Below are positions 45,644 to 53,976 of a stretch of DNA of 64,000 bases, piece after piece. Location of the stretch: contig NZ_CP115669.1 of NCBI RefSeq assembly GCF_029203285.1, positions 3,720,001 to 3,784,000 of the forward strand, in the 5' to 3' direction. The position numbers and the translations under genes are program-made. The notes below the pieces were generated by a model, which ran no database searches, was not told the DNA's origin, and saw nothing but the letters and a program-made list of their open reading frames with translations. Within the stretch, counting starts at the first letter, position 1. Every line of letters starts with the position of its first letter. This stretch comes from Pseudomonas sp. PSE14 (GTDB taxonomy: Bacteria > Pseudomonadota > Gammaproteobacteria > Pseudomonadales > Pseudomonadaceae).

Positions 45644-47179
45644 ATGCGCTCTCTTACCCTGCATCTGAAGGTCCTGATCGCCATCCTGCTGACGCTGGGC
45701 GTCGCGATCACCGCCTACCAGATCTTCATCCTCGGCATCCCGATGACCGAGGCCGAGACCGACGACTTGTGGAACATCGATGCCAAGGTCGAATTCGTCG
45801 CCACGCCGAAGACACCGGTGAAGGTGCAGATGTTCGTCCCGCCGCTGAGCCAGAACTACGTCAGCCTCAACGAGAGCTTCGTCTCCAACAACTACGGCGT
45901 GGGCATCAACCGCGCCGACGGCAACCGCAAGGTGACCTGGTCCTCGCGCCGCGCCAGCGGCCAGCAGACCCTCTACTATCGCCTGGTGCTGACCAAGCGC
46001 TACACCGGCGCCGCCGGCGAGAAGCCCAAGGAAAAAGGCCCGATCTTCCGTGACAGCCTGCCCCTGGAAGGCCCGGAGAAGATCGCCGCCGAAGCCCTGA
46101 TCGCCCCCATCCGCCAGCATTCGGCGGACGTCGAGACCTTCGTCAGCGAAGCCATCAAGCGCGCCAACAACCTCAACGACGACAACGTCAAGCTGCTGCT
46201 GGCCGGCGACACCAGCCTGGAAAAACGCTCCCATGTGGTCGAGACCCTGCTGGCGGTGGCCCACGTGCCGCTGGAGCGCGTGCACACCATTCGCCTGGTG
46301 GCCAACCAGCCGCAGCAGCCCGAGCTCTGGCTACGCAGCTTCAACGGCAAGGAGTGGCTGTACTTCAACCCGGAAACCGGCGAGCGCGGCCTGCCCGCCG
46401 ACCGCCTGATCTGGTGGCTGGGCGATGAAAGCCTGCTGTCCATCGAAGGCGGCAAGAAGGCCCAGGTCAACTTCAGCCTCAACAGCAGCGAGATGAACGC
46501 CATCCGCCTGGCCAAGCTGTCCGACGAGAACACCGACGCGGCCTTCCTCGAGTACTCGCTGTACGGCCTGCCACTGTCCACCCAGCAGACCTTCCAGATC
46601 ATGATCATGATCCCGTTCGGCGTGCTGGTGATCCTGGTGCTGCGCAACCTGATCGGCATCCAGACCCTGGGTACCTTCACCCCCGTGCTGATCGCCCTCG
46701 CCTTCCGCGAAACCGGCCTGCAATGGGGTATCGGCCTGTTCACCGTGATCACCGCGCTGGGCCTGTCGCTGCGCTCCTATCTCGAACACCTGAAGTTGCA
46801 GATGCTGCCGCGCCTGTCGGTGGTGCTGACCTTCGTGGTGGTGATGATCGCCGCCATCAGCCTGCTCAGCCACAAGCTGGGCTTCGAGAGCGGCCTGTCG
46901 GTGGCCTTGTTCCCGATGGTGATCCTGACCATGAGCATCGAGCGCCTGTCGATCACTTGGGAAGAGCGCGGCGCCGCGCACGCCATGAAGGCCGCCATCG
47001 GCACCCTGGTCGCCGCTGCCCTGGCGCACATCCTGATGCGCATTCCGGAGCTGGTGTACTTCGTGTTCACCTTCCCGGCCGTGCTGCTGATCCTGGTGGC
47101 GTTCATGCTGGCGATGGGTCGCTACCGCGGGTACCGCCTGACCGAACTGTTCCGCTTCAAAGCCTTCCTCAAGGACTAA
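45644..47179 (+). CDS. Inactive transglutaminase fused to 7-TM domain
   Basis: This 511-residue protein has one N-terminal membrane helix (8-30) and a periplasmic region of about 230 residues that matches the inactive transglutaminase domain (Transglut_i_TM). About seven membrane helices follow (from PFGVLVILVLRNLIG, about 325, to the end; 7TM_transglut). The Cys-His-Asp triad of active transglutaminases is not apparent: LLAVAHVPLERVHTIRL lacks the catalytic Cys. It probably forms the membrane platform that presents a peptide to the neighbouring ligase and protease. Confidence 0.85.
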   Translation: MRSLTLHLKVLIAILLTLGVAITAYQIFILGIPMTEAETDDLWNIDAKVEFVATPKTPVKVQMFVPPLSQNYVSLNESFVSNNYGVGINRADGNRKVTWSSRRASGQQTLYYRLVLTKRYTGAAGEKPKEKGPIFRDSLPLEGPEKIAAEALIAPIRQHSADVETFVSEAIKRANNLNDDNVKLLLAGDTSLEKRSHVVETLLAVAHVPLERVHTIRLVANQPQQPELWLRSFNGKEWLYFNPETGERGLPADRLIWWLGDESLLSIEGGKKAQVNFSLNSSEMNAIRLAKLSDENTDAAFLEYSLYGLPLSTQQTFQIMIMIPFGVLVILVLRNLIGIQTLGTFTPVLIALAFRETGLQWGIGLFTVITALGLSLRSYLEHLKLQMLPRLSVVLTFVVVMIAAISLLSHKLGFESGLSVALFPMVILTMSIERLSITWEERGAAHAMKAAIGTLVAAALAHILMRIPELVYFVFTFPAVLLILVAFMLAMGRYRGYRLTELFRFKAFLKD

Positions 47180-47182
47180 GCC

Positions 47183-48169
47183 ATGTTCGGCCTGATCAAG
47201 CGATGGAAAGCCCTGAGCGCCCTCGGCATCATGGGTATCAACCGGCGCAACGCGGACTACGTGCTCAAGTACAACCAGCGGCACCTGTACCCGATCGTCG
47301 ACGACAAGATCATCACCAAGCAGCGGGCGATCGAGGCGGGCATCCACGTACCGGAAATGTACGGGATCATCTCCACCGAGAAAGAGATCGAGCGCCTGCC
47401 GGAAATCATCGGTGACCGTAACGACTTCGTGATCAAGCCGGCGCAGGGCGCCGGCGGCGACGGCATCCTGGTGATCGCCGATCGCTTCGAGGGCCGCTAC
47501 AAGACGGTCTCCGGGCGGATCATCAGCCACGAGGAAATCGAGCACCAGTTGTCGAGCATCCTTACCGGCCTGTACTCCCTGGGTGGCCACCGCGACCGCG
47601 CGCTGATCGAATACCGCGTCACTCCGGACCCGATCTTCAAGAGCATCAGCTACGAAGGCGTACCGGACATCCGCATCATCGTGCTGATGGGCTACCCGGT
47701 GATGGCGATGCTGCGCCTGCCGACCCGCCAGTCCAACGGCAAGGCCAACCTGCACCAGGGCGCCATCGGCGTGGGTGTGGACCTGGCCACTGGGCAGACC
47801 TTGCGCGGCACCTGGCTGAACAACAAGATCAGCAAACACCCGGACACCACCAACGCGGTGGACGGTGTGCAACTGCCCAACTGGGACGGTTTCATGAAGC
47901 TCGCCGCCGGCTGCTACGAGCTCTGCGGACTGGGCTACATTGGCGTGGACATGGTACTGGACCAGGACAAGGGCCCGCTGATCCTCGAACTGAACGCCCG
48001 CCCCGGCCTGAACATCCAGATCGCCAACGACTGCGGCCTGACCCTGCGCACCCATGCCGTCGAGGCACACATTGCCGAGATGGAAGCCAAGGGCGTGAAG
48101 GAGACAGTGGAAGAACGCGTGCGCTTCGCCCAGGAGCTGTTCGGACACGTGCAGCCAAAGGAAGTCTGA
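47183..48169 (+). CDS. ATP-grasp alpha-L-glutamate ligase-like protein
   Basis: A 328-residue cytoplasmic ATP-grasp enzyme related to RimK and tubulin-ligase-like amidoligases. Visible are the ATP-binding loop KPAQGAGGDGILVI (about 85-98), a nucleotide/acid-substrate region (ALIEYRVTPDP, about 138) and the metal-binding ILELNARPGL (about 267-276). It should form a peptide or isopeptide bond between an amino acid and an acceptor. It starts three bases after the transglutaminase-like gene, so the three products very likely work together. Confidence 0.87.
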   Translation: MFGLIKRWKALSALGIMGINRRNADYVLKYNQRHLYPIVDDKIITKQRAIEAGIHVPEMYGIISTEKEIERLPEIIGDRNDFVIKPAQGAGGDGILVIADRFEGRYKTVSGRIISHEEIEHQLSSILTGLYSLGGHRDRALIEYRVTPDPIFKSISYEGVPDIRIIVLMGYPVMAMLRLPTRQSNGKANLHQGAIGVGVDLATGQTLRGTWLNNKISKHPDTTNAVDGVQLPNWDGFMKLAAGCYELCGLGYIGVDMVLDQDKGPLILELNARPGLNIQIANDCGLTLRTHAVEAHIAEMEAKGVKETVEERVRFAQELFGHVQPKEV

Positions 48170-48181
48170 GGCGCCCTGCCC

Positions 48182-48217
48182 CATGAAAAAGCCCGGCGAT
48201 TGCCGGGCTTTTTCATG
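48182..48217. terminator. Terminator after the ATP-grasp gene
   Basis: CATGAAAAAGCCCGGC and GCCGGGCTTTTTCATG pair around GATT. A decayed copy of the same sequence lies at about 48430-48468 within the repeat-rich gap that follows. Confidence 0.9.
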
Positions 48218-48262
48218 GGTGCGAGGTGTAGCCCCCCGGCTCAGCACACCACAGCCGCGAAT

Positions 48263-48424
48263 GTAGGGCGTATAACGTTCGACGTTATACGCCGTTTGCC
48301 CCTGGTTCCCGCCTACACGGAGATCCACTCGGACGCCCGTCGCCGAGCGCTTCGAGATCAGCCACAGCTCCTGCCGGCGCTTCGGGTGTATCGGCGTACA
48401 ACCGCGAACGGTTGTACGCCCTAC
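48263..48424. repeat. Inverted pair of second-family REP palindromes
   Basis: A palindromic unit starting GTAGGGCGTATAACGTTCG (48263-48295) faces an inverted sister (48392-48424, CGGCGTACAACCGCGAAC...). Each is itself a hairpin. A third copy lies at 61041. The rest of the 413-bp gap 48170-48582 is REP and terminator sequence with no gene. Confidence 0.75.
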
Positions 48425-48492
48425 GTGCTGCCCCATGAAAAGGTCCGGCGATTGCCGAGCTTGTTGCGGCCACGAAACGCAGGGTGGCACCT

Positions 48493-48569
48493 GTAGGAGC
48501 GAGCTTGCTCGCGAACGAATTCCCTGACCACTTCGATGTTGGACGGTTCGCGAACAAGCTCGCTCCTAC
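48493..48569. repeat. REPIN 4
   Basis: An inverted pair of GTAGGAGCGAGCTTGCTC arms over 77 bp; the right arm has GCGAACAAGC in place of GCGAGCAAGC. Confidence 0.85.
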
Positions 48570-48582
48570 GAAAGGCGTCAGA

Positions 48583-49767
48583 TCAGCGCACCACGGCCAG
48601 CTCGAACCCGCCCTGGTCGCCATGCTCGCGCACCTTCATCCCCGCCTCGTTCACCGCCAGGTTTTCCAGCGGGCGCTTGTAGGGTTTGTTGTCGAGTGTC
48701 TGCAAGCTGCGATCTTCATCCGTGGTGAGCAGCAGCACGTAACGCTCGCCCTGGTTGGCACGCACCGGCACCGTCCCCTCGATGAAGGCATAGCGGTACC
48801 AGGTTTCCGGATTGAGCTTGTACACCGCATCGCTCACCAAGCGGGTCGGGCGCTTGCGTTCGTCGAGGAACAGCAGCGACGGGTACACCACCTGGTGGTT
48901 GGCGAAGCTGCGCACGCGCAGGCCGTAGACCCGCTGCGAGCTGGGCAGCTTCATCGCCACGAAGTAGCTCTTGCCCATGGGGAAGTCGAAGCTCGGGGAG
49001 AACTTGTTCAGCTCTTCATAGCGCGGCTCTTCGGCGCTCAACTCGGTGAAGTCGCCATCGGCCATCTGCTCGCAACAGCGGCGCTGCAGGTCCTGGTAGA
49101 GATCGTCGAGGGTCTTGCCGCTGCCCTTGAGCAGCGCCTTCATGGCGTCGGTCTGCTCGCCGCTGCCATCCAGGCCGGGCAGGTCCGCCGGACGCGACTT
49201 GAAATCGATCTGTCGCCCTTCGGTATAGGCGACCTTGCCACCACCCTGCTCGCCCCGGCGGAACGCTTCGGCCCGCTGCTCGGCGCTGATCGGCGAGTTG
49301 TGCATGCGCCCCTGCTCGTCGACCCAAGTGTAGTACGGGTTGCCGTTCTCGCTGCGAACGAAGCCCTTGTCCTCATACGCCTCGGCGTCGATGTACTCGG
49401 AAGAGTGGTCGCCGTTGGGCAGCACGTAGTCGGCGCGCCCCGGCGGTACCTGGCCAGCGGCATAGAAGCTGTTCTGGATGTTGCCCTGGGCATCGACCCA
49501 GGTGAAGTAGCGGCGCTTGCTCTCCCCGGCCGGCTGTGCGCCCGGCCACTGGGTACCGGATGCGTCGAGCTGGCGCGCCCGGTCGCTCTGGTCAATGCGC
49601 TTGTCGGCCTGGCGTTGTTGCTGGCTGAAGCTGGCGTCGACGAAGGTGTTGTGCACCTGGCCGTTGTCGTCCACCCAGGACAGGTAGCGCCCGCTGGCGG
49701 CCTGCATCGCCGGGGCGGCCAGTCCGGCGGCGATCAGGCAGCCCGTCAGCAAAGTCCGCTTGCCCAT
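48583..49767 (-). CDS. FilE-like exported WVD-repeat protein
   Basis: A 394-residue protein with a signal peptide (1-24) and three copies of a short motif, Y-x-x-WVD-x-x-G-x-x-x-N, at about 28-40, 88-99 and 146-157, related to DUF4124-like W(T/V)D motifs. The C-terminal 150 residues (GKSYFVAMKLPSSQRVYGLRV..., VYPSLLFLDE) resemble the MalM beta-sandwich. It is the last gene of a five-gene minus-strand unit whose order recalls filA-filE of Acinetobacter. A periplasmic or surface role is inferred; the biochemical function is unknown. Confidence 0.7.
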   Translation of the reverse strand: MGKRTLLTGCLIAAGLAAPAMQAASGRYLSWVDDNGQVHNTFVDASFSQQQRQADKRIDQSDRARQLDASGTQWPGAQPAGESKRRYFTWVDAQGNIQNSFYAAGQVPPGRADYVLPNGDHSSEYIDAEAYEDKGFVRSENGNPYYTWVDEQGRMHNSPISAEQRAEAFRRGEQGGGKVAYTEGRQIDFKSRPADLPGLDGSGEQTDAMKALLKGSGKTLDDLYQDLQRRCCEQMADGDFTELSAEEPRYEELNKFSPSFDFPMGKSYFVAMKLPSSQRVYGLRVRSFANHQVVYPSLLFLDERKRPTRLVSDAVYKLNPETWYRYAFIEGTVPVRANQGERYVLLLTTDEDRSLQTLDNKPYKRPLENLAVNEAGMKVREHGDQGGFELAVVR

Positions 49768-49778
49768 GTCCGATGCCC

Positions 49779-51377
49779 TCAGAAAGTCGTCCGATACGTC
49801 ATGGCGAAGATATAGGCCTTCACCGTGGTGCTGACGTCAAGCCCCGCATAGGGGTTGTAGACCAGGTTGTCGATGCCGGTGCAGTTCAGGTTGCAGCTGC
49901 TGCCGGACTTGATGCTCTGCTTCGACACGAAGTAGTTGAAGCCCAGATCGATCACCGTGTCCTTGTCCCACTGGTAGCCCAGGCCCAGGCCGTAGAGATC
50001 GGCGTCGCCGATCGGCACCAGGGCGTCGGCCTTGTCCTTGGGGATTGCCGAAGGACGGTACTCGTAGCCGGCGCGCAGTTGCAGGCGATCGTTGACGTCG
50101 TACTGCATGCCCATGGCGTAGCTCCAGGTGTCCTGGTAGCCGCGGTCGAGGATGATGCTGTGGTCGGTGGCGCCGTTGGGCGCGAAGTTCTTGGCGATGC
50201 GCAACAGGTCGAGCTCCTTGTCGAACTCGATCTCCAGCTTGTTCCAGTCGCTGTAGTCGGTCCACTTCAGGTCGAAGTTGAACTGCCACTTGTCGAACGG
50301 GCGCACCTTGATGCCGGTGGAAAAGCTGTCCGGGTTGACCATGTTCAGCGTCGCCACGCCGTGTTCCTCGTCGGTGTTGCCGTAGGGGAACAGGGGGCTC
50401 AGGAAGGCGCCGAAGATCGAGCTCTGCAGGCCGGACCAGAAGCCCTGCCAGTCCTGGCTGTAGTCGACCCGGTACTTGCCCTTGAGGTGCATGCGCGACT
50501 CGCTCTGGTAGGTCGCGCCCCAGGCGAACCAGTCGCGGGGCTCCCAGAGGATGCCGAGGTTGAAGCTCGGCGACAGGCTCTGCTGCATGTCCAGCTTCAG
50601 GTTGGCCAGCGAGTCGTAGGGACCGATGCGGCCGCCGCAGACGTTGAACACCAGCTCGACGATTTCCTGCGCGCCCGGCACGCAGGTGGTGTCGTGCAGG
50701 GTCTGCAGCAGGCCGGTGAGCAGGCCGGGGTTGCGGAAGTCGGTATCCAGGGCCATCGCCTGGTGCGAAAAGCCGATCGACAGGCCCGCCGAAAGCGTGT
50801 CGTTGATCTCGTAGCCCACCGAGGGCGAGAAGTAGGTGATGCGCTGCAGCGATACCCGGCGCCCTTCGTAGCGCGCCGGATCGCTGTCGGAGTCGCGCGA
50901 GTAGCCCAGTGCCTGGGGCGCATAGACGTTGGTGGCGAAGGTGAATTTCGAGCCCGGCGGGTTGATCGAAAGCCCCGCCAGCGGCGCCACCAGCAACGGC
51001 ATGTCGGTCATCCCGCCCAGGCCCGGCAGGTACATGGTCGGTGTCAGGGTACGGCTGCTGCTGTTGGCCACCGGATCGTCATCCAGGCCGAAGGCGGCAT
51101 CGCCATAGTTGGGCGGTGCCTTGAAGTCGGCGCGGATGTCCATCACCCCGGTGACCAGCTTGAGCTGGGTCTGCCGGCCCTTGAGCTTGGTCAGCGCGGC
51201 GGGGTTGTAGTGCACCGCGTCGATGCCGGTGGAATCGGCGGTGACGGCGTTGGCCATGGCCATGGCCTTGGGGTTGCCGATGGTCAGATCGTTTGCCAGT
51301 TGGGCCCCGGCCAGCGACGACCAGCCAAGGCTCACCCCTGCCATCGCCAACGCGAGTGGCGAAATGCGCATTGTCAT
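49779..51377 (-). CDS. FadL/OmpP1-like outer-membrane protein
   Basis: This 532-residue protein has a signal peptide (1-25) and the FadL family signature near the mature N-terminus (GIDAVHYNPAALTKLKGRQTQ, with NPAAL). A long beta-strand-rich region ends in an aromatic residue (YRTTF), the usual signal for outer-membrane insertion. FadL-type barrels move hydrophobic substrates across the outer membrane. It lies 11 bases before the WVD-repeat gene. In this setting it corresponds to FilD. ATG 51377 is taken; ATG 51371 is equally possible. Confidence 0.78.
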   Translation of the reverse strand: MTMRISPLALAMAGVSLGWSSLAGAQLANDLTIGNPKAMAMANAVTADSTGIDAVHYNPAALTKLKGRQTQLKLVTGVMDIRADFKAPPNYGDAAFGLDDDPVANSSSRTLTPTMYLPGLGGMTDMPLLVAPLAGLSINPPGSKFTFATNVYAPQALGYSRDSDSDPARYEGRRVSLQRITYFSPSVGYEINDTLSAGLSIGFSHQAMALDTDFRNPGLLTGLLQTLHDTTCVPGAQEIVELVFNVCGGRIGPYDSLANLKLDMQQSLSPSFNLGILWEPRDWFAWGATYQSESRMHLKGKYRVDYSQDWQGFWSGLQSSIFGAFLSPLFPYGNTDEEHGVATLNMVNPDSFSTGIKVRPFDKWQFNFDLKWTDYSDWNKLEIEFDKELDLLRIAKNFAPNGATDHSIILDRGYQDTWSYAMGMQYDVNDRLQLRAGYEYRPSAIPKDKADALVPIGDADLYGLGLGYQWDKDTVIDLGFNYFVSKQSIKSGSSCNLNCTGIDNLVYNPYAGLDVSTTVKAYIFAMTYRTTF

Positions 51378-51395
51378 GTGGAGTTCGCTCGTCGG

Positions 51396-52400
51396 TTACT
51401 GGGCCTTGAGGCCTTGGATATCCAGGGGAAGGGACAGCCCCAGCAGTACATCCGGCGAGTCTTCGGTCAGACCGAAACCGGCGTTCACGTTGACGATGTA
51501 GTCGGGTGACGTTCGAAGGCCGAGCGAGAAGTTCATGATCGCGCTGGTCTGCTCGGGTGCCTCCACCGTCCGGTCGTTGAAGTAGTACTTGTTCTTCATC
51601 GAGTAGGCCATCTGGTAGGAGGTGGCGAGCGAGACGTCGTAGGACAGCGCGTAGGCCATGCCCATGGCGAAGTTAATGGTATCGCCGGGCACCACCTTCT
51701 CCAGTTCTTCGCCGTACTGGGCCTGGTGGATGTCGTCGACCTGCATGTTGTAGGTGTAACCGAGCGAGCCGTAGAGCACGACCGGATCGATCACGTAGGA
51801 AGTGTTGGCGCCCACGCCCAGGCTGTAATAGCCGTTGCCGGTGGAGACGTCCTTCTCGACGTCCATGTCGTAGGGGCTGTCGCCGGTGGGCAGACCGAGG
51901 GTGGCGTAGAGGGTGGTGACCGGGCGTCCGCGGCGCGACTCCCAGGGCTGCCAGCGCAGGGTCGCGGAAATGTCGCCCAGGCTGTAGGCATGGATGTCGC
52001 GTTCGGTGTCGTACTTGGCCACGAACGGCAGGCGCATGCTGAAGGTCAGGTTGTCCCAGATGCCGTAGTCGAAGGTGAAGGAGTTGGTGAAGGTGTGCTG
52101 CGCCTCGCTCTGCGCCAGCACGCTGTAGACGTTCTGACCGGAGCGCACGGCCTGGATGCGGGTATCGCGCATCAGCGAGTAATCGAAACCATAGGTGAGC
52201 TGGCGCTCGCCCTTCTTGAGCAGGGTGTAGCTCTTCTCGGTGGCCTGGAACACCTGCTCCAGCGCCTTGGCGCTGTCGGCATCGCTGTCCTTCTTGGCCA
52301 GCGCATCGCGCGCGTCCTCGGACGTCGCCTCTTCCGCCACGGCGGCGGTACTGACCAGCAAAGCCAGAGCGGCAACGCACGCAAACCCCTTCAAATTCAT
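51396..52400 (-). CDS. Coiled-coil plus beta-barrel outer-membrane protein (FilC/FapF-like)
   Basis: This 334-residue protein has a signal peptide (1-22), then a short charged helical stretch (about 23-62; SEDARDALAKKDSDADSAKALEQVFQATEK). A beta-barrel region of about 12 strands (GERQLTYGFDYSLMRD onward) follows, ending LDIQGLKAQ. A helix or coiled coil before a barrel, next to a C39 peptidase gene, is the plan of FapF, the amyloid secretion pore, but the sequence is not close enough to call it FapF. ATG 52400 (MNLKGFACV) is chosen. It follows the peptidase gene by 48 bases. Confidence 0.68.
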   Translation of the reverse strand: MNLKGFACVAALALLVSTAAVAEEATSEDARDALAKKDSDADSAKALEQVFQATEKSYTLLKKGERQLTYGFDYSLMRDTRIQAVRSGQNVYSVLAQSEAQHTFTNSFTFDYGIWDNLTFSMRLPFVAKYDTERDIHAYSLGDISATLRWQPWESRRGRPVTTLYATLGLPTGDSPYDMDVEKDVSTGNGYYSLGVGANTSYVIDPVVLYGSLGYTYNMQVDDIHQAQYGEELEKVVPGDTINFAMGMAYALSYDVSLATSYQMAYSMKNKYYFNDRTVEAPEQTSAIMNFSLGLRTSPDYIVNVNAGFGLTEDSPDVLLGLSLPLDIQGLKAQ

Positions 52401-52448
52401 GTTGCTATCCCCTGGTCTTGTTCTTATTCGTACGGGCCGATCAGGCAA

Positions 52449-53210
52449 TCATTTGCGGCGGATGTACTGGACATCCCCGCCGGAGGCGGCCTCCCCGATC
52501 TGGTTCTGGGTGAACTTGCTCATCTCCGGGAACTCCCGGAACGCCAGCAGGCTGACGGTGCGGTCATCCACCAGACGCAGGTCGGTGTCCTGCAACGCCA
52601 GGGCATTCCTGGGTTCCTGGCCGCTGGGGTAGATGACGAACAGGACGTTCTGGTCCCAGATATCCTCGAAACGGGCGCGGGTGAAACTGATGTTGCCCAA
52701 GGCAGGATCGGCAACGAAGACGTGGTCGTTATAGACATCGCGGACCACGACGAAATGCTTGAAGCCGGCATAGTGGATCGGCACCAGCGCCGGGTGTTCG
52801 AGCGAGTCCAGGTCGGAGAACTCGGCACGGAAGCCGCCACTCTTGTAGCCGAGTGCGGCGGCATAGCGCTTCATGTCCAGAAGCGAGAAGCCACGGCGCT
52901 GGACGATCTTGTCGGCCTCGCCGTACTTGATCAGGCCTTCCATGACCTGACGCTCTTCCAGGTTGCGCCCCAGGTAGTAGTCCAGCAGCGTGGTCAGCGC
53001 CGCCGAGCCGCAACTGTAGTCATAGGCCTGGTGGATGACGTTGCGGAACTGCACCTGGCTCATCGGCTCAAGCTGCACCGACTCGCGGAACGGGCCATTG
53101 GGCGTGAGCGGCTGCGAGATGTTCACTGTGCCCTGCTGTTGTGGCTTGGTGTCCACGGCCTGGGTGAAACCGAACAGCCCCAGCAGGCTTCCCAGCAGAA
53201 TCTCGAACAT
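52449..53210 (-). CDS. Exported C39-family cysteine peptidase (FilB/FapD-like)
   Basis: This 253-residue protein begins with a hydrophobic signal (1-18). The papain-like C39 peptidase fold follows: Gln61 and nucleophile Cys67 in HQAYDYSCGSAALTTLL, His152 in GFKHFVVVRDV and Asp168 in ADPALGN. There is no ABC transporter domain, so it is a stand-alone periplasmic peptidase like FapD of the functional-amyloid system. It probably processes one of the exported proteins encoded beside it, perhaps the small protein just upstream. Confidence 0.8.
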   Translation of the reverse strand: MFEILLGSLLGLFGFTQAVDTKPQQQGTVNISQPLTPNGPFRESVQLEPMSQVQFRNVIHQAYDYSCGSAALTTLLDYYLGRNLEERQVMEGLIKYGEADKIVQRRGFSLLDMKRYAAALGYKSGGFRAEFSDLDSLEHPALVPIHYAGFKHFVVVRDVYNDHVFVADPALGNISFTRARFEDIWDQNVLFVIYPSGQEPRNALALQDTDLRLVDDRTVSLLAFREFPEMSKFTQNQIGEAASGGDVQYIRRK

Positions 53211-53291
53211 TCCACCCCCCTACTACTCAACACCCGGAAGAACCTTGCCGGCAGATGCCGGCAAGGGTTACTGCGCTTGCAACCTCGGGGA

Positions 53292-53747
53292 TCAGTGACC
53301 CCAGACTTTGACGGTCGAACCGGCCAGGTTCAGGTTGGAAATGGTCAGGGAGCCAATGCTGGCGCCGGAACCGACCTTGACGGCGTCGACGGTCACGTCG
53401 CCAGTCACGGAAGGCAGGCCGATGGCGAGCTGCTGGGTGGCAACAGCGGTGCCGCCACCAGCCGGGGTGATATTGGTGGTCACCACGTCGATGGTCATCG
53501 GAGCGTTGTCGGCGATGGTCAGGCTGGGCAGGTGGATGCCTTCCAGGGACAGGGTGCCGTTGGTGGTGTCGGAGTCCTTGTAGGTAACGGCACCGATGGA
53601 TGCGTTGAAGGTACCGGCGATGCTGATGCCGTCCTGGCCGGTCACACCGGACAGAGCAGCGTCATCCATGGATTGCATGTCGGCATGTGCCAGGAACGGA
53701 GTAGCCAGAACTGCGCTTGCAAGAACCAGTTGCTTGATTTTTTTCAT
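53292..53747 (-). CDS. Small exported FilA-like protein
   Basis: A 151-residue protein with a clean signal peptide (1-22, FLAHA-DMQS) followed by MDDAALSGVTGQDGISI, the N-terminal motif of DUF6160/FilA-type proteins. The remainder is rich in Thr, Gly, Ala, Ile and Val with few charges (about 40-151), compatible with beta-strand secreted or fibre-forming protein. It is the promoter-proximal gene of the five-gene unit and the best candidate for the exported substrate. It has no cysteines. Confidence 0.7.
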   Translation of the reverse strand: MKKIKQLVLASAVLATPFLAHADMQSMDDAALSGVTGQDGISIAGTFNASIGAVTYKDSDTTNGTLSLEGIHLPSLTIADNAPMTIDVVTTNITPAGGGTAVATQQLAIGLPSVTGDVTVDAVKVGSGASIGSLTISNLNLAGSTVKVWGH

Positions 53748-53882
53748 TGTTATTTCTCTCCAGTGTTCAGGTGGGTTGCCCCAGGCACTGCAAGGGGCGT
53801 CCTGCCCCGCTGCAGGTCGGCCGGCTACGCCGGCCCTCCAGACCCACGACTACTTCCCTAGGCGCCGTGGGCATGGATTCGT

Positions 53883-53897
53883 GAAGCACCATGCTTC
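53883..53897. promoter_or_regulatory. GAAGCA-N3-TGCTTC palindrome upstream of filA-like gene
   Basis: The 229-bp gap between the LuxR-type gene and the small exported protein gene must hold the promoter of the five-gene unit. This 15-bp dyad is the only clear symmetric site and could be the binding site of a LuxR-type dimer. A GGCCGG-TAC-CCGGCC-like hairpin also occurs at about 53819-53836. Confidence 0.35.
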
Positions 53898-53976
53898 GCG
53901 TCCTGATCTCCAAGCTACTGACCCGCCCCCCACCTGCCAGCCCATCCAAGGGATGGCGCAAAATCCACCGCCCGAC

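Noticed and set aside
46331..48490. 719-residue minus-strand ORF opposite the ATP-grasp operon
   Set aside because: Antisense of two well-supported genes; rich in His/Gln/Ala with no motif.
48170..48582. Possible CRISPR-like array from repeated palindromes
   Set aside because: The repeats are inverted REP pairs of differing families with no regular direct-repeat/spacer pattern, and no cas genes are present.
51396..53747. Calling the cluster fapA-F outright
   Set aside because: The C39 peptidase and barrel fit the Fap plan, but no FapB/FapC-like repeat amyloid or FapE is seen and the gene order matches Fil better.
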